Assembly: GCF_004001065.1 (NCBI RefSeq)
Contig: NZ_BIML01000034.1
Span: forward strand, 1 to 42,837
Source of the DNA: Paenibacillus xylaniclasticus
Lineage (GTDB): Bacteria; Bacillota; Bacilli; Paenibacillales; Paenibacillaceae
Direction: 5' to 3'
DNA length: 42,837 nt
Shown here: positions 9,252 through 19,408 of the stretch, one piece after another
Layout of the letters: each line of letters starts with the position of its first letter
How positions within the stretch are numbered: position 1 is the stretch's first letter
Notes under the pieces: model-generated
Told to the model about the DNA's origin: nothing
What the model saw: only the letters and a program-made list of their open reading frames with translations
Databases searched by the model: none
Program-made: the position numbers and the translations under genes

Positions 9252-10454
9252 ATGTCGAAACCGAAGGTGTTCGAGAAGCCGATCGGGGTTAAAGATTATT
9301 TGCCACATGCGGTAGCGAAGCTGCGTAAGGTGGAGCGGCAGGTGCTTGATTGTATGAGTCGTTGGGGCTATGAGCAGATCGTGACGCCGACGATGGAATT
9401 TTACGATACGGTTGGGGTGGCAAGCTCGACGTCGGATCAGAAGCTGTTCAAGCTGTTGAACAACCGCGGGACGACGCTCGTGCTTCGTTCTGATATGACA
9501 GCGCCGATTGCTCGCGTCGTCTCGTCTCTGTTGAAGGAGGCGCCATTCCCTCTGCGACTGTCTTATCATGCCAATGTATTCCGTGCGATTGAAGAAGAAG
9601 CGGGACGTGATGCTGAGTTTTATCAGACTGGCGTGGAGCTTGTCGGCGACCCTTCCGCAGAAGCGGACGCAGAGGTTGTCGCTCTGGCGATCGCCTCCCT
9701 CAAGGCTGCTGGGGTAGAACGGTTCAAAATTGCGATCGGACATGTCGGCTTCTTGAACGGTCTGTTCGAGGAGGCGCTGCCAGGTCAGCTGGATGCACAG
9801 GAAGCGCTCAAATCATGTTTGCTTGGTCGCGACTATGTCGGCTATCGGGAACGAATTCGCAGCTTGTCGTTGGCGGAGCCTGTTCAACGTGAGCTGGAAG
9901 GTATCCTCCGTCTGCGGGGCGGACAGGAAATTTGCGATCAGGCGATGGAGCTGAGCGGGGATGCGACAGCGAAGTCGGCAATCCGTCATTTGTGTGAGAT
10001 ATGGGATGTACTGAAGGCGTATGGCGTATGCGATCACGTGCTGATTGACCTGACGATGATTGGTGATTTCTCTTATTATACGGGGATGACGTTCGAGGGT
10101 TATGCTGCGGATCTTGGATTTCCGGTTGTAAGCGGCGGACGCTATGACAATCTATTAACGCAGTTCGGCCGCCCGGCGCCGGCTACCGGCTTTGCGATTA
10201 AGACGACTCGGGTGCTGGAGCTGCTGGACGGCGAAGAAGATGAACAGCCTAAGCGCGTATGCATTGGCTATGATGCGGCAGGCCGTGAAGCGGCGTTAGC
10301 AGAAGCGCAGCGTATGCGGACTCAAGGTGTTGTCGTTGTGACAGAGCGCATCGAAGCGGGTGATGCCGATACTTTTAAGGCTCGCCGAGAAGGAGTTGCG
10401 GACGTTGCCGTATTCGTTGGTGCAGAACGATCGAAAGGGGAGCAAGCGAAGTGA
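9252..10454 (+). CDS. hisZ: ATP phosphoribosyltransferase regulatory subunit
   Basis: HisZ resembles the catalytic core of histidyl-tRNA synthetase but does not charge tRNA; it forms a complex with short-form HisG and supplies histidine feedback inhibition in the first step of histidine synthesis. The 400-aa protein shows class II synthetase-like stretches: a motif 2-like region around [27 protein letters not shown] (split here by context) and the histidine-site-like [10 protein letters not shown] and SGGRYDNLL segments. It lacks the anticodon-binding domain of true HisRS, although a short C-terminal domain remains. GAGGTGTG precedes ATG 9252. It overlaps hisG by 4 nt, which suggests coupled translation. 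Confidence 0.93.
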   Translation: MSKPKVFEKPIGVKDYLPHAVAKLRKVERQVLDCMSRWGYEQIVTPTMEFYDTVGVASSTSDQKLFKLLNNRGTTLVLRSDMTAPIARVVSSLLKEAPFPLRLSYHANVFRAIEEEAGRDAEFYQTGVELVGDPSAEADAEVVALAIASLKAAGVERFKIAIGHVGFLNGLFEEALPGQLDAQEALKSCLLGRDYVGYRERIRSLSLAEPVQRELEGILRLRGGQEICDQAMELSGDATAKSAIRHLCEIWDVLKAYGVCDHVLIDLTMIGDFSYYTGMTFEGYAADLGFPVVSGGRYDNLLTQFGRPAPATGFAIKTTRVLELLDGEEDEQPKRVCIGYDAAGREAALAEAQRMRTQGVVVVTERIEAGDADTFKARREGVADVAVFVGAERSKGEQAK

Positions 10455-11092
10455 GCGGACAGCAGGAGATTTTGAAGGTAGCAATGCCCAAGGGGCGCAT
10501 ATATAAGCAGGCGTCGAAGCTGTTCCGTGAAGCGGGACTGCCGATCCCTGCCGATTTCGACGATACACGCAAGCTGATAATTGAAGTGCCGGAAGCGCAT
10601 ATGGAGTTTATAATGGCGAAGCCGGTCGACGTACCGACTTACGTTGAATATGGGGTAGCGGATATCGGGATCGTAGGCAAGGACGTACTGATGGAGGAAA
10701 ATAAAGACGTCTACGAGCTGCTCGATCTCGGGATTGCCAAGTGTCGCATGTCCGTTATCGGACTGCCGGATTGGAAGCCGGTCATTAACCCGCGCGTTGC
10801 GACGAAATATCCGAATGTAGCTTCCCAATATTTCCGCGAGCTTGGTCAGCAGGTGGAAGTCATTAAGCTGAACGGCTCGATCGAGCTGGCACCGCTGATC
10901 GGCCTTGCGGACCGGATTGTCGATATGGTCGAAACCGGCCAGACGCTGAAGGAGAACGGGCTCGTCGAGATGGTGCCGATCTTCGGAATTACGAGCCGGC
11001 TGATCGCGAATCGGGTCAGTTACCGAATGAAGAACGATCAGATTCAGAAGCTGTGCGATCGGCTTCAAGCTACGCTCGCGGCGCGAGCGTAA
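10451..11092 (+). CDS. hisG: ATP phosphoribosyltransferase catalytic subunit, short form
   Basis: Joins ATP and PRPP to give phosphoribosyl-ATP, the committed step of histidine synthesis. At 213 aa it is the short form that lacks the regulatory C-terminal domain and needs HisZ. Visible landmarks are the N-terminal [19 protein letters not shown], and the PRPP-binding loop [16 protein letters not shown]. The start is GTG 10451, in a 4-nt overlap with the hisZ stop. PRPP comes from Prs, encoded at 16443. Confidence 0.95.
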   Translation: MSGQQEILKVAMPKGRIYKQASKLFREAGLPIPADFDDTRKLIIEVPEAHMEFIMAKPVDVPTYVEYGVADIGIVGKDVLMEENKDVYELLDLGIAKCRMSVIGLPDWKPVINPRVATKYPNVASQYFRELGQQVEVIKLNGSIELAPLIGLADRIVDMVETGQTLKENGLVEMVPIFGITSRLIANRVSYRMKNDQIQKLCDRLQATLAARA

Positions 11093-11319
11093 GAGCTGGC
11101 CGCGAGAGCGGCACTTGCCGTTACAGCGCTCGGATAGCAGGACGACGAGCGTGTGTAGCAGAATAATTGTATAATTTTGCGAATGAATGGCTGAACGGAT
11201 GAAACGAACAACAGCAGGCTTGATACGTGAACGAGCGTTACGAAGGCATAACGGATATAGACTGCACGGGCAAGGCCGGGTGCCGGAAGCCGGGCAAGAG
11301 AGTAAGGGGGATGGAAGCT

Positions 11320-12609
11320 ATGCGTATTATGCGAGCAGAGCAATTTAAGCTGGACCGACAGGTCGAATACGGCACGCCAGAGCAAAATGAAGCGGCCCGT
11401 ACCATCGTGGAAGCGGTCCGGGCCGAAGGGGATGCGGCGCTGCTTCGGTATACAGAGCAGTTCGATCGTGTGAAGCTTGATGCTGCGTCTTTGCGCGTGA
11501 CGGAGGAGGAAATTCAAGCGGCGTACAGCCAAGTTGATGGCAAGTTCTTGGTTGCGATTCGGGAGGCGGCGGCGAACGTCCGCAAGTTCCATGAGAAGCA
11601 GATGCGCTCCTCGTGGATTGACATGCAGCCGGATGGTACGCTGCTTGGACAGGTGCTTCGTCCGCTCAAGCGTGTCGGCGTCTATGTGCCGGGCGGCAAG
11701 GCGGCTTATCCGTCGTCGGTGCTTATGAATGTGATTCCGGCTCAGGTAGCCGGTGTTCCAGAGATCGTTATGGTGACGCCACCGGCAACCGGCGGCGAGG
11801 AAGGCATTAATCCTTATATTCTTGTTGCGGCGGCTGAGGCGGGCGTGAAGGAAATGTACCGAGTAGGCGGAGCTCAAGCGGTAGCAGCGCTGGCATATGG
11901 TACAGAGACGATTGCCCCAGTCGATAAAATTACGGGCCCGGGTAATATTTATGTCGCGCTAGCGAAGCGCGCGGTGTTCGGCGTCGTCGATATCGACAGC
12001 ATTGCCGGACCGAGCGAGATTGCGGTGCTTGCTGACGACACGGCAGATGCCTCCTATGTTGCGGCAGATCTGCTGTCGCAGGCAGAGCACGACGAGATGG
12101 CGTCTGCAGTGCTCGTAACGCCTTCACAGCAGCTCGCTGAGGCGGTCGCTGCCGAGGTAGAGCGCCAGCTTGCGCTGCTGCCGCGTGAGGCTATCGCGCG
12201 CCGCTCGATTGACAGCTACGGCGCCGTGCTTGTTGTCGACTCGCTGGAGGAAGGCATTGATATTATTAACCGGATGGCGCCGGAGCATCTTGAGGTGTTG
12301 ACGGCCGATCCGATGGCATTGCTTGCGCGTATTGAGAATGCGGGAGCTATTTTCCTCGGGCCGTACAGCTCTGAGCCGGTTGGCGATTATTTTGCAGGTC
12401 CGAACCACATTCTGCCGACGAACGGAACGGCTCGGTTCTCCTCGCCTGTCAATGTAGACGACTTCTTGAAGAAGTCGAGCTTAATCTACTACAGCAAAGA
12501 AGCTTTGCTGGCTAATGGCGATAAAATTATGACGCTCGCGCGCCACGAGGGCCTTGAGGGCCATGCCCGCGCTATCGAAGTACGCCTTGAGAAGGAAGGC
12601 GGCCAATAA
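11320..12609 (+). CDS. hisD: Histidinol dehydrogenase
   Basis: Zinc enzyme that oxidises L-histidinol to L-histidine in two NAD-dependent steps, the last reactions of the pathway. From ATG 11320 it is 429 aa, the normal family length. Recognisable segments are [15 protein letters not shown], the [12 protein letters not shown] loop, the zinc and catalytic region around [11 protein letters not shown], and [15 protein letters not shown] near the C-terminus. The frame is open from GTG 11227 and ATG 11311 is also possible, but AAGGGGG at 11304-11310 sits 9 nt before ATG 11320. A 227-bp gap separates it from hisG; a TATAAT at 11170-11175 lies in it, but with no good -35. Confidence 0.93.
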   Translation: MRIMRAEQFKLDRQVEYGTPEQNEAARTIVEAVRAEGDAALLRYTEQFDRVKLDAASLRVTEEEIQAAYSQVDGKFLVAIREAAANVRKFHEKQMRSSWIDMQPDGTLLGQVLRPLKRVGVYVPGGKAAYPSSVLMNVIPAQVAGVPEIVMVTPPATGGEEGINPYILVAAAEAGVKEMYRVGGAQAVAALAYGTETIAPVDKITGPGNIYVALAKRAVFGVVDIDSIAGPSEIAVLADDTADASYVAADLLSQAEHDEMASAVLVTPSQQLAEAVAAEVERQLALLPREAIARRSIDSYGAVLVVDSLEEGIDIINRMAPEHLEVLTADPMALLARIENAGAIFLGPYSSEPVGDYFAGPNHILPTNGTARFSSPVNVDDFLKKSSLIYYSKEALLANGDKIMTLARHEGLEGHARAIEVRLEKEGGQ

Positions 12610-12762
12610 GCGGCGTGCTTTCGGTCTAGCGACAAGCCGTGGTGTCATTGCGTCGACGTATGATGTACGAGCTTGGCAGGCGGCCGGCGCGCTGGTGTGA
12701 CACAGAAAGTGATGCAAGAGCATGAAGTATATAGATCATCGATCAAGAAAAGAGGGCTATTC

Positions 12763-13371
12763 ATGGCGGACAATGTGCAAAATGCAGTACGCGCTGCTGA
12801 AGTGGCGCGCAAGACGAATGAAACCGACATTAAGCTGGCATTCGGCGTCGACGGTACAGGCAAAGTAAGCATCGACACGGATGTACCGTTTCTGAACCAT
12901 ATGCTTGACCTGTTCGCGAAGCATGGTCAATTCGATCTGACGGTCGAGGCGCGCGGCGACGTCGACATTGATGATCACCATACCGTCGAGGATATCGGTA
13001 TCTGCCTCGGTCAGACGATTGCGACCGCTCTGGGCGACAAACGCGGCATTAAACGTTATGCCAGCGTGTTCGTGCCGATGGACGAGGCGCTTGCGCAAGT
13101 CGTCATCGATCTGAGTAACCGTCCGCACTTTGAATATCGTGCGGAATATCCATCTCAACAGGTCGGCAGCTTCTCGACGGAGCTCGTGCACGAGTTTCTG
13201 TGGAAGCTTGCGCTCGAAGCACGTATGACGCTTCATGTTATCGTACACTACGGCCAGAACACTCATCATATGATTGAGGCAGTCTTCAAAGCGCTCGGAC
13301 GCGCTCTTGACGAAGCGACGAGCATCGATCCACGCGTACAAGGAGTGCCTTCGACGAAAGGAGTGCTGTAA
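12763..13371 (+). CDS. hisB: Imidazoleglycerol-phosphate dehydratase
   Basis: Manganese enzyme that dehydrates imidazoleglycerol phosphate to imidazole acetol phosphate, the sixth step of histidine synthesis. At 202 aa it is the stand-alone bacterial form without the phosphatase domain of the enterobacterial fusion; HisJ provides that activity here. The metal-binding motifs FLNHMLDLFAKHG and DIDDHHTVEDIG, and the later QNTHHMIEAVFKALGRAL, are clear. The frame is open upstream, but AGAGGG at 12751-12756 lies 6 nt before ATG 12763. It ends 5 nt before hisH. Confidence 0.95.
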   Translation: MADNVQNAVRAAEVARKTNETDIKLAFGVDGTGKVSIDTDVPFLNHMLDLFAKHGQFDLTVEARGDVDIDDHHTVEDIGICLGQTIATALGDKRGIKRYASVFVPMDEALAQVVIDLSNRPHFEYRAEYPSQQVGSFSTELVHEFLWKLALEARMTLHVIVHYGQNTHHMIEAVFKALGRALDEATSIDPRVQGVPSTKGVL

Positions 13372-13376
13372 ATCTG

Positions 13377-13982
13377 ATGATCGCGATTATCGATTATGGC
13401 ATGGGCAATTTGCACAGTGTTAGCAAAGCGGTCGAACGACTCGGGTACGAGTGCATCGTAACGAGCGACGCCTCGGAGATTCTTGCAGCAGATGCTGCGA
13501 TACTGCCAGGTGTCGGCGCATTCGGCGATGCGATGGACAATTTACGCTCTACCGGCCTTGATGCTGTGACGAAGCAGTACGCGGCTTCAGGTAAGCCGAT
13601 TCTTGGCATTTGCCTCGGCATGCAACTGCTGTTCAGCGAAAGCGAGGAGTACGGCATGCATACCGGTCTCGACTTGCTGCCTGGCAGCGTCGTCCGATTC
13701 CAAGGGGACTACAAAGTGCCGCACATGGGCTGGAATAAACTGTCGTTCCGTCAATCTTCTCCGCTGTTCGAAGGGCTGGAGGAAGGGCACGTCTACTTCG
13801 TTCACTCCTATCATGTAAAGCCGAAGCTTGCGAGCGATCTGCTGGCAACCGTCGATTACTTCCAACCGGTCACGGCGATCGTTGGACGCGGTAACGTATT
13901 CGGCATGCAGTTCCATCCAGAGAAAAGCGGCGAGCTTGGCATGAAGCTGCTTGAAGGCTTTCTCGGACTGACGAAACGGTAA
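13377..13982 (+). CDS. hisH: Imidazole glycerol phosphate synthase, glutaminase subunit
   Basis: Class I glutamine amidotransferase that makes ammonia for HisF. The nucleophile Cys79 lies in [10 protein letters not shown], and the catalytic pair His180 and Glu182 in [11 protein letters not shown]. At 201 aa it is complete. AAAGGAG lies at the 3' end of hisB, about 13 nt before ATG 13377, so translation may be coupled. In most Bacillales operons hisA follows hisH; here hisF comes next after 53 nt. Confidence 0.95.
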   Translation: MIAIIDYGMGNLHSVSKAVERLGYECIVTSDASEILAADAAILPGVGAFGDAMDNLRSTGLDAVTKQYAASGKPILGICLGMQLLFSESEEYGMHTGLDLLPGSVVRFQGDYKVPHMGWNKLSFRQSSPLFEGLEEGHVYFVHSYHVKPKLASDLLATVDYFQPVTAIVGRGNVFGMQFHPEKSGELGMKLLEGFLGLTKR

Positions 13983-14035
13983 GCTGCTTATTAGCAGCAT
14001 TCAATATGAATCCTATTAAGGAGGGAGAGATCGGC

Positions 14036-14794
14036 ATGTTGGCCAAAAGGATTATTCCATGTCTCGACGTCAAAGACGGCCGCGTCGTTAAAGGCGTAAA
14101 CTTCGTAAACCTGCGCGATGCCGGTGATCCCGTCGAGCTGGCAGCAACATATGACCGCGAAGGTGCGGATGAGCTCGTATTTCTCGACATCTCGGCTTCG
14201 GTCGAAGGACGGGCGACGATGGTTGAGGTCGTTAAACGTACGGCAGGCGAAATCACGATCCCATTCACAGTTGGAGGCGGCATCTCGCACGTCGATGACA
14301 TGAAAAGGCTTCTCCGTGCAGGCGCGGACAAGATTGGCATCAATACGGCGGCGATCCGTAATCCGCAGCTGATCTCCGACGGAGCTCGCAAATTCGGTTC
14401 GCAATGTATCGTCGTCGCGATCGACGCGAAGTTCAATCCGGAATGGGGCGAGTGGGAAATCTTTACGCATGGCGGCCGTAATGGCACGGGTATTCGGGCG
14501 CTCGAATGGGCGCGCGAAGCGGAGCGTCGCGGAGCGGGCGAGCTGCTGCTGACGAGCATGGACGCTGACGGCACGAAGGACGGCTTCGATCTGAAGCTGA
14601 CGCGGGCTGTATCGGAGCTTGTGAGCATTCCGGTTATCGCCTCCGGCGGCGCGGGTCAGGTAGGTCACTTCTACGACGTGTTCACAGAAGGCAAAGCTGA
14701 TGCCGGTCTTGCGGCGACTATTTTCCACTACAAAGAAATGACGATTCAAGAAGTGAAGGATGATCTGAAACGCAAAGGGGTAGAAGTACGATGA
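14036..14794 (+). CDS. hisF: Imidazole glycerol phosphate synthase, cyclase subunit
   Basis: TIM-barrel enzyme that uses ammonia channelled from HisH to convert PRFAR into imidazoleglycerol phosphate and AICAR. The N-terminus [20 protein letters not shown] carries the catalytic Asp (residue 11), the second Asp is in [15 protein letters not shown], and the phosphate loops TVGGGIS and ASGGAG are present. It is HisF, not HisA, by the [12 protein letters not shown] start and the 252-aa length. Start ATG 14036 follows AAGGAGGGAGAG; the upstream ATG 14006 is before this site. It overlaps hisIE by 4 nt. Confidence 0.95.
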   Translation: MLAKRIIPCLDVKDGRVVKGVNFVNLRDAGDPVELAATYDREGADELVFLDISASVEGRATMVEVVKRTAGEITIPFTVGGGISHVDDMKRLLRAGADKIGINTAAIRNPQLISDGARKFGSQCIVVAIDAKFNPEWGEWEIFTHGGRNGTGIRALEWAREAERRGAGELLLTSMDADGTKDGFDLKLTRAVSELVSIPVIASGGAGQVGHFYDVFTEGKADAGLAATIFHYKEMTIQEVKDDLKRKGVEVR

Positions 14795-15489
14795 GCGACA
14801 ATGTGAAGACGCCGTCTATACCGTTCGAGGAGCTGAAGCAGCGGATCAAATGGGATAAGGATGGCTTAGTCGGTGCTATCGTGCAGGATGCGGTCAGCAA
14901 GGAAGTCGTTATGTTTGCTTATATGAACGCAGAGTCGCTGAAACTGTCGATCGAAAGCGGGGAGACCTGGTTCTGGAGCCGCTCGCGCAGCGATCTGTGG
15001 CATAAGGGAGCGACAAGCGGACATACGCAGCAGATCCGTTCGATCCACTACGATTGTGATGCCGATGCGCTGCTCGTACGAGTCGATCAGAATGGTGCAG
15101 CTTGCCATACCGGCCGGTACTCGTGCTTTTTTAATCCGATCATTGAAGAGAAGGCGCCTGCTGAGTCAGAAGGCGGGGATCGCTTCCGTATGTTAAACGA
15201 GCTGGAAGCAATCGTAGCGAAGCGCTATGCTGAACGTCCGGAAGGCGCGTATACGACGTATTTGTTCGAGAAGGGTCTCGATAAAATATTAAAAAAATTC
15301 GGCGAAGAGTCGGTAGAAGTCATTATTGCGGCGAAGAATCTCGACAACGACGAGCTGCGGAGCGAGACGAGCGACCTGCTGTTCCACTTGATGGTGCTGC
15401 TGCGCGAACGCGGCCTTTCACTTGATGAAGTGATGGCGGAGCTTGGGAAGCGTCATAACCAGCCGACCACGAATAAAATGAATCGTTAA
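14791..15489 (+). CDS. hisI: Bifunctional phosphoribosyl-AMP cyclohydrolase / phosphoribosyl-ATP pyrophosphatase
   Basis: A HisIE fusion catalysing steps two and three of histidine synthesis. The N-terminal ~120 residues are the cyclohydrolase, with [17 protein letters not shown] and the zinc-binding cysteines in YDCDADALL and [10 protein letters not shown]. The C-terminal ~100 residues are the pyrophosphatase, with the acidic helix [15 protein letters not shown] and the [17 protein letters not shown] helix. At 232 aa both domains are complete. ATG 14791 overlaps the hisF stop by 4 nt. Confidence 0.95.
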   Translation: MSDNVKTPSIPFEELKQRIKWDKDGLVGAIVQDAVSKEVVMFAYMNAESLKLSIESGETWFWSRSRSDLWHKGATSGHTQQIRSIHYDCDADALLVRVDQNGAACHTGRYSCFFNPIIEEKAPAESEGGDRFRMLNELEAIVAKRYAERPEGAYTTYLFEKGLDKILKKFGEESVEVIIAAKNLDNDELRSETSDLLFHLMVLLRERGLSLDEVMAELGKRHNQPTTNKMNR

Positions 15490-15549
15490 GGACAGCTTGT
15501 CCGTACGATACGAGTGGCAGGATGCGAAAAAGCCGGAGGTAACAAGCCA

Positions 15550-16356
15550 ATGCTAATTGATTACCATACACACCATGAGCGCTGCGGCCATGCCGTAGGC
15601 AGGCTGGAGGAATATATTCAGCAGGGCATCGCAATTGGCCTGTCCCAGATCGGCGTATCGGACCATATGCCGCTGCTGCACGTCGATCCGGCGACCTATT
15701 ATCCAGAGATGGCGATGCCGATGGATGAGCTGCCGCGCTATGTAGAGGAAGCGCTCGCGCTGAAGGAGAAGTACAAGGGGCAGATTGATGTCCGCGTCGG
15801 CTTGGAGGGCGATTATATCGAAGGCTCCGAGGAGAAGATCGAAGCGATTATTCAAGCCTATCCGTGGGATTACGTCATCGGGTCGGTTCATTTTCTCGGA
15901 ACGTGGGATATAACGGATTTCCGGCAGACGCACGGCTGGGAAGGCAAAGATCCGATGGCAGTATACGAGCAATACTACGATGCGGTCATTAAGGCGGCTA
16001 AGAGTGGATTTTATGATTACATTGGCCACATTGATGTCATCAAGCGTTTTGGCTTCAAGCCGGACGCAGATGTGACGCATCTGGAGAACGCTGCGCTGGA
16101 AGCGGTTCACGACGCTGGGATTGCGATCGAGCTGAACGCCTCCGGGCTTCGGCATGACTGCAAGGAGATGTTCCCAGGGCCGAGAATGCTGCGTTACGCT
16201 CAGCAGCTTGGTATTCCTATTACGCTCGGCTCGGACGCGCATCAGCCTGATAGACTGGCTCAATACTTGGAACAAGCACGGGAACAATTGAAAGATGCAG
16301 GTTTTACGCAGTTGGCGACGTTTGAGCGCCGAATAAGAACGATGATTGATTTTTGA
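15550..16356 (+). CDS. hisJ: Histidinol-phosphatase, PHP family
   Basis: PHP-domain metal phosphatase that converts histidinol phosphate to histidinol. Metal-binding motifs are visible: DYHTHHERCG at the N-terminus, GVSDHMP, GLEGDYIEG, YVIGSVHFL, DYIGHIDVIKRF and TLGSDAHQPDRLA. At 268 aa it has family length. CGGAGGT at 15534-15540 precedes ATG 15550; the frame is also open from GTG 15514. It completes the operon 60 nt after hisIE. Its stop codon lies inside the -35 hexamer of the prs promoter. Confidence 0.92.
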   Translation: MLIDYHTHHERCGHAVGRLEEYIQQGIAIGLSQIGVSDHMPLLHVDPATYYPEMAMPMDELPRYVEEALALKEKYKGQIDVRVGLEGDYIEGSEEKIEAIIQAYPWDYVIGSVHFLGTWDITDFRQTHGWEGKDPMAVYEQYYDAVIKAAKSGFYDYIGHIDVIKRFGFKPDADVTHLENAALEAVHDAGIAIELNASGLRHDCKEMFPGPRMLRYAQQLGIPITLGSDAHQPDRLAQYLEQAREQLKDAGFTQLATFERRIRTMIDF

Positions 16357-16380
16357 AATATTCGATAATCGATGTATAAT
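16353..16380 (+). promoter_or_regulatory. Promoter of prs
   Basis: TTGAAA (16353-16358), a 16-bp spacer and a consensus TATAAT (16375-16380). The -35 overlaps the hisJ stop, so prs can be transcribed apart from the his operon. Confidence 0.75.
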
Positions 16381-16442
16381 GAATACTGTCGAACAGGCAG
16401 TCTAAAGTAAAACTATGTGGTTCAAACGCTCAGGAGGGTATC

Positions 16443-17393
16443 ATGTTAAGCGACAAGTTGCGCATTTTTTCGGGTTCGTCTAACCCGAAATTAGCCGAGA
16501 AGATTGCAGAGGAGCTAGGGCTTCAGCTCGGCGCCATCAAGCTTTCCCGGTTCAAAGGCGGCGAGATCTATGTCAACTACGAAGAAGGGATTCGGAACTG
16601 CGATGTATTCCTTGTGCAATCCCTCTCGCATCCGATCAATGATCATTTCGTTGAACTATTGATTATGATCGATGCAGCGAAGCGGGCCTCCGCTCGGACG
16701 ATCAACGTCATTATGCCGCACTACGGTTATGCTCGCCAAGAACGGAAGGCTGCGCCACGTGAGCCGATCTCGGCGAAGATGGTGGCAGATATTTTGACAA
16801 CCGTTGGCGCAAACCGCGTGGTAACGATCGACCTCCACGCACCGGCAATTCAAGGCTTCTTCAACATTCCGGTTGACCATTTGACGGCGCTTGATACGAT
16901 CAGCGATTATCTGAAGAAGAAGGACATTAAGAATCCGATCGTTGTGTCACCGGATGCAGGCCGTGCATCGACGGCTGAAATGCTGGCCAACTACTTGGAT
17001 TGTCCTTTTGCAATGATGATCAAGAAGCGCCCTGCACACAATGAATCGGTCATTACGCATGTTATCGGTGATGTCGAAGGCAAGACGCCAATCATTATTG
17101 AAGATTTGATCGATACCGGCAGTACGATTATCAACGTTGTTGAAGGATTGAAGGAACGCGGAGCCGAGGATGTTTACGTCTGCGCAACGCATCCTTTGTT
17201 CTCAGGCAACGCCCTGCAGCGTTTGGATCACCCGAATATTAAAGAAGTTGTCGTTACAGACTCGATCGTGCTTCCGGATATCCGTCCGGCGCGCTTCACG
17301 ATTCTTTCAGTTGCTCCAATGCTGGCTGATGCCACGCGGATCATCATTGAGGGCGGATCGATCAGTACGCTCTTTAAGAACGCCGGCGTTTAG
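16443..17393 (+). CDS. prs: Ribose-phosphate pyrophosphokinase (PRPP synthetase)
   Basis: Makes PRPP from ribose-5-phosphate and ATP, for nucleotides, histidine, tryptophan and NAD. The 316-aa class I enzyme shows the N-terminal IFSGSSNPKLAEKIAEELG, the ATP-site region MPHYGYARQERKA, the His of TIDLHAPAIQGFF, and the PRPP loop IIEDLIDTGSTI. AGGAGGG precedes ATG 16443. It is next to the his operon, whose first enzyme uses its product, but has its own promoter and terminator; the usual glmU neighbour is absent. Confidence 0.95.
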   Translation: MLSDKLRIFSGSSNPKLAEKIAEELGLQLGAIKLSRFKGGEIYVNYEEGIRNCDVFLVQSLSHPINDHFVELLIMIDAAKRASARTINVIMPHYGYARQERKAAPREPISAKMVADILTTVGANRVVTIDLHAPAIQGFFNIPVDHLTALDTISDYLKKKDIKNPIVVSPDAGRASTAEMLANYLDCPFAMMIKKRPAHNESVITHVIGDVEGKTPIIIEDLIDTGSTIINVVEGLKERGAEDVYVCATHPLFSGNALQRLDHPNIKEVVVTDSIVLPDIRPARFTILSVAPMLADATRIIIEGGSISTLFKNAGV

Positions 17394-17407
17394 TCCGGCC
17401 CCACGTC

Positions 17408-17449
17408 GAAATCGCGGGACGCGTCATGCGCCCGCGATTTCCGCTTTTT
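17408..17449 (+). terminator. Terminator of prs
   Basis: A perfect 11-bp stem GAAATCGCGGG (17408-17418) with CCCGCGATTTC (17431-17441), then CGCTTTTTC. Confidence 0.88.
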
Positions 17450-17475
17450 CCAACCTGTAACGTTGAGCGGCGCTG

Positions 17476-17484
17476 TGATATAAT
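17476..17484 (+). promoter_or_regulatory. Extended -10 promoter of the TPR gene
   Basis: TGATATAAT is an extended -10 with a consensus hexamer (17479-17484), about 40 bp before the start codon. The -35 is weak. Confidence 0.6.
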
Positions 17485-17523
17485 CGTGACAACATAAGAT
17501 GATAACGGGAGGTGCCTTGCACA

Positions 17524-19284
17524 ATGACTAAGAAGGAGCGAGCGGTTTCGGGCAAGCCTGCCAAGATTATTCCCATTCAATGGGACGCGACATACTTCTT
17601 CGAGCGGGCCGTTCGTTCGTTGGATCGCTATCATTACGACAAGGCACTGAAAAATTTTCGGCGAGCCGCACAGTTTGAGCCGGATAATCCAGTGAACCAT
17701 TGCAATATGGCGGGGATATTGTCGGAGCTTGGCAATTATGAAGAATCGAACAAAATATTAAAGTGGATTGTGGACGAGCTCGATCCATCGATGACGGAGT
17801 GCCATTTCTATATGGCGAATAACTATGCCAACATGGAGATGTACGAGGCGGCGGAAGCTTCTCTTGTCCATTACTTGGAGGAAGATGAGGAAGGCTATTA
17901 CATTGAAGAAGCGGAAGAGATGATGGATCTGCTGACGTTCGAGCTGGCGAGGCCGACGAAGCAGGCGAACGTCAAATCGCTCGGAGGTATGCGGGAGCAT
18001 GATAGGGCCAGGGCTCTGCTTGAGGAAGGGAAGTTCGCGCAAGCGGTCAAGCTGCTGGAGGACATCGTTGATCGTTATCCGGATTTCTCGTCTGCCCGGA
18101 ACAATCTTGCGCTAGCCTATTATTATATGGGCCAGTTCGATAAAGCGATGGAGACAATTTTGAAGGTGCTGGAGCTGGATGAAGGGAATCTTCATGCACT
18201 CTGCAATCTTGCAATCTTCTATCAGCATATGGGTGAACGAGAACGTCTCGCTCGACTGCTGGGGCAGCTGCGCAAGACGTTTCCGTTCCATCAGGAGCAT
18301 TCGTTCAAGCTGGCGACGACGCTGGGTATACTTGGTGAGCATGAGGGAGCCTACCGCCAATTTGTCCGCCTAATTCGCACAGATGGCATGAGCGACGCCA
18401 GTCTATACCATTATGCTGCGGTAGCGGCTTGCCAGACGAAGCGGTACAGCGATGCGGAGCGGCTGTGGCAGCAGTGCCGCACGTTAGATCCGGATACAGA
18501 GGTTGCACCATATTACCTTGACTACCTGGCGCGCATAAGAGCGAGCGGACAACAGCCTGCTCCGATCAGCTATCACTACCATCTTCCGTTTGAAGAGCAG
18601 ATGAAGCTGTGGGAGCGACTTCCCGGCGAAGTCATTCCGGAGAAATTTAAGCGGGACCCGCTTGTTCGTTCGTCGTTCTTCTGGGCACTGCGCCATGGTG
18701 ACCGCGCGACGAAGCTGCAGGTCATTCAAGCGTTCGCTGTTATTGGAGACGAAGAGGTTCGGGAAGCGCTGCAGGCTTTCTTGCGGGAACCGGATGAAGA
18801 TGATGATCTGAAGCGGATCGCGCTGCTTGTGCTTCGTTCATTGGGTGAGACAGAGCCATTTGCGGCGATATTCGGCGGCGAAGCAGCGGTTGTAGAACCA
18901 AGTCGAATACCGACGAGGCTTCCCGTGTGGGAAGCTAGCTGGCAGAATGTGGTCGACGAGGCATTAATGCAAATGCGTCCGCGTTACGATCTTGTGCAGC
19001 AGCATGATCTACTGACCCTGTGGATTGAATTTTTGTCCCGTATCTATCCAGATGTGCCTAAGCTGGGCAAGGCGGCTGGATGGGCGGCGGCGCTCGAATA
19101 TTGGACGGCGAAGATGCACAGTCAGTCCATTACGTTGGAAGAGGTTGCGGGACGATACGGAACGTCCACTGCGACGGTTAGCAAGCATGCCAGACGCATT
19201 GATGAGGTGTGCGGTATTCGAGATAAAATGCGTTCTGCCAATGAAATGCTGCGAGTGCAGCCGGTAGAGGGCAGCAATGATTGA
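17524..19284 (+). CDS. yvcD: TPR-repeat protein with C-terminal helix-turn-helix (YvcD-like)
   Basis: A 586-residue cytoplasmic protein. The first ~330 residues are tetratricopeptide repeats, seen as units like HYDKALKNFRRAAQFEPDN, GQFDKAMETILKVLELDEGN and KRYSDAERLWQQCRTLDPD. A middle part (LRHGDRATKLQVIQAFAVIGDEEVREALQAFL) looks like a HEAT-type repeat, and residues near the C-terminus (ITLEEVAGRYGTSTATVSKHARRIDEV) form a helix-turn-helix, so it may bind DNA or RNA. GGGAGGT at 17507-17513 precedes ATG 17524; a GTG at 17512 overlaps that site. It lies before trxB as yvcD does in B. subtilis. No biochemical role is known to me; the gene symbol is by synteny. Confidence 0.72.
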   Translation: MTKKERAVSGKPAKIIPIQWDATYFFERAVRSLDRYHYDKALKNFRRAAQFEPDNPVNHCNMAGILSELGNYEESNKILKWIVDELDPSMTECHFYMANNYANMEMYEAAEASLVHYLEEDEEGYYIEEAEEMMDLLTFELARPTKQANVKSLGGMREHDRARALLEEGKFAQAVKLLEDIVDRYPDFSSARNNLALAYYYMGQFDKAMETILKVLELDEGNLHALCNLAIFYQHMGERERLARLLGQLRKTFPFHQEHSFKLATTLGILGEHEGAYRQFVRLIRTDGMSDASLYHYAAVAACQTKRYSDAERLWQQCRTLDPDTEVAPYYLDYLARIRASGQQPAPISYHYHLPFEEQMKLWERLPGEVIPEKFKRDPLVRSSFFWALRHGDRATKLQVIQAFAVIGDEEVREALQAFLREPDEDDDLKRIALLVLRSLGETEPFAAIFGGEAAVVEPSRIPTRLPVWEASWQNVVDEALMQMRPRYDLVQQHDLLTLWIEFLSRIYPDVPKLGKAAGWAAALEYWTAKMHSQSITLEEVAGRYGTSTATVSKHARRIDEVCGIRDKMRSANEMLRVQPVEGSND

Positions 19285-19408
19285 TGCCGCGAGAGAGCGG
19301 GTATCCTATAAATGAAGAATGGTTCCAATGCTAGTGACACCTACGATTGTATACAGCCAGAAAGCAGCGGACGATAAGCGGAAGCGGCAGCCGACCAGGA
19401 GGGGTAAT

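Noticed and set aside
11164-11175. An internal promoter before hisD
   Set aside because: A TATAAT is present, but no acceptable -35 or extended -10 accompanies it, so I did not list it as a feature.
14006-14794. The gene after hisH as hisA
   Set aside because: The N-terminus [14 protein letters not shown] and the 252-aa length are those of HisF; only one such gene is present.
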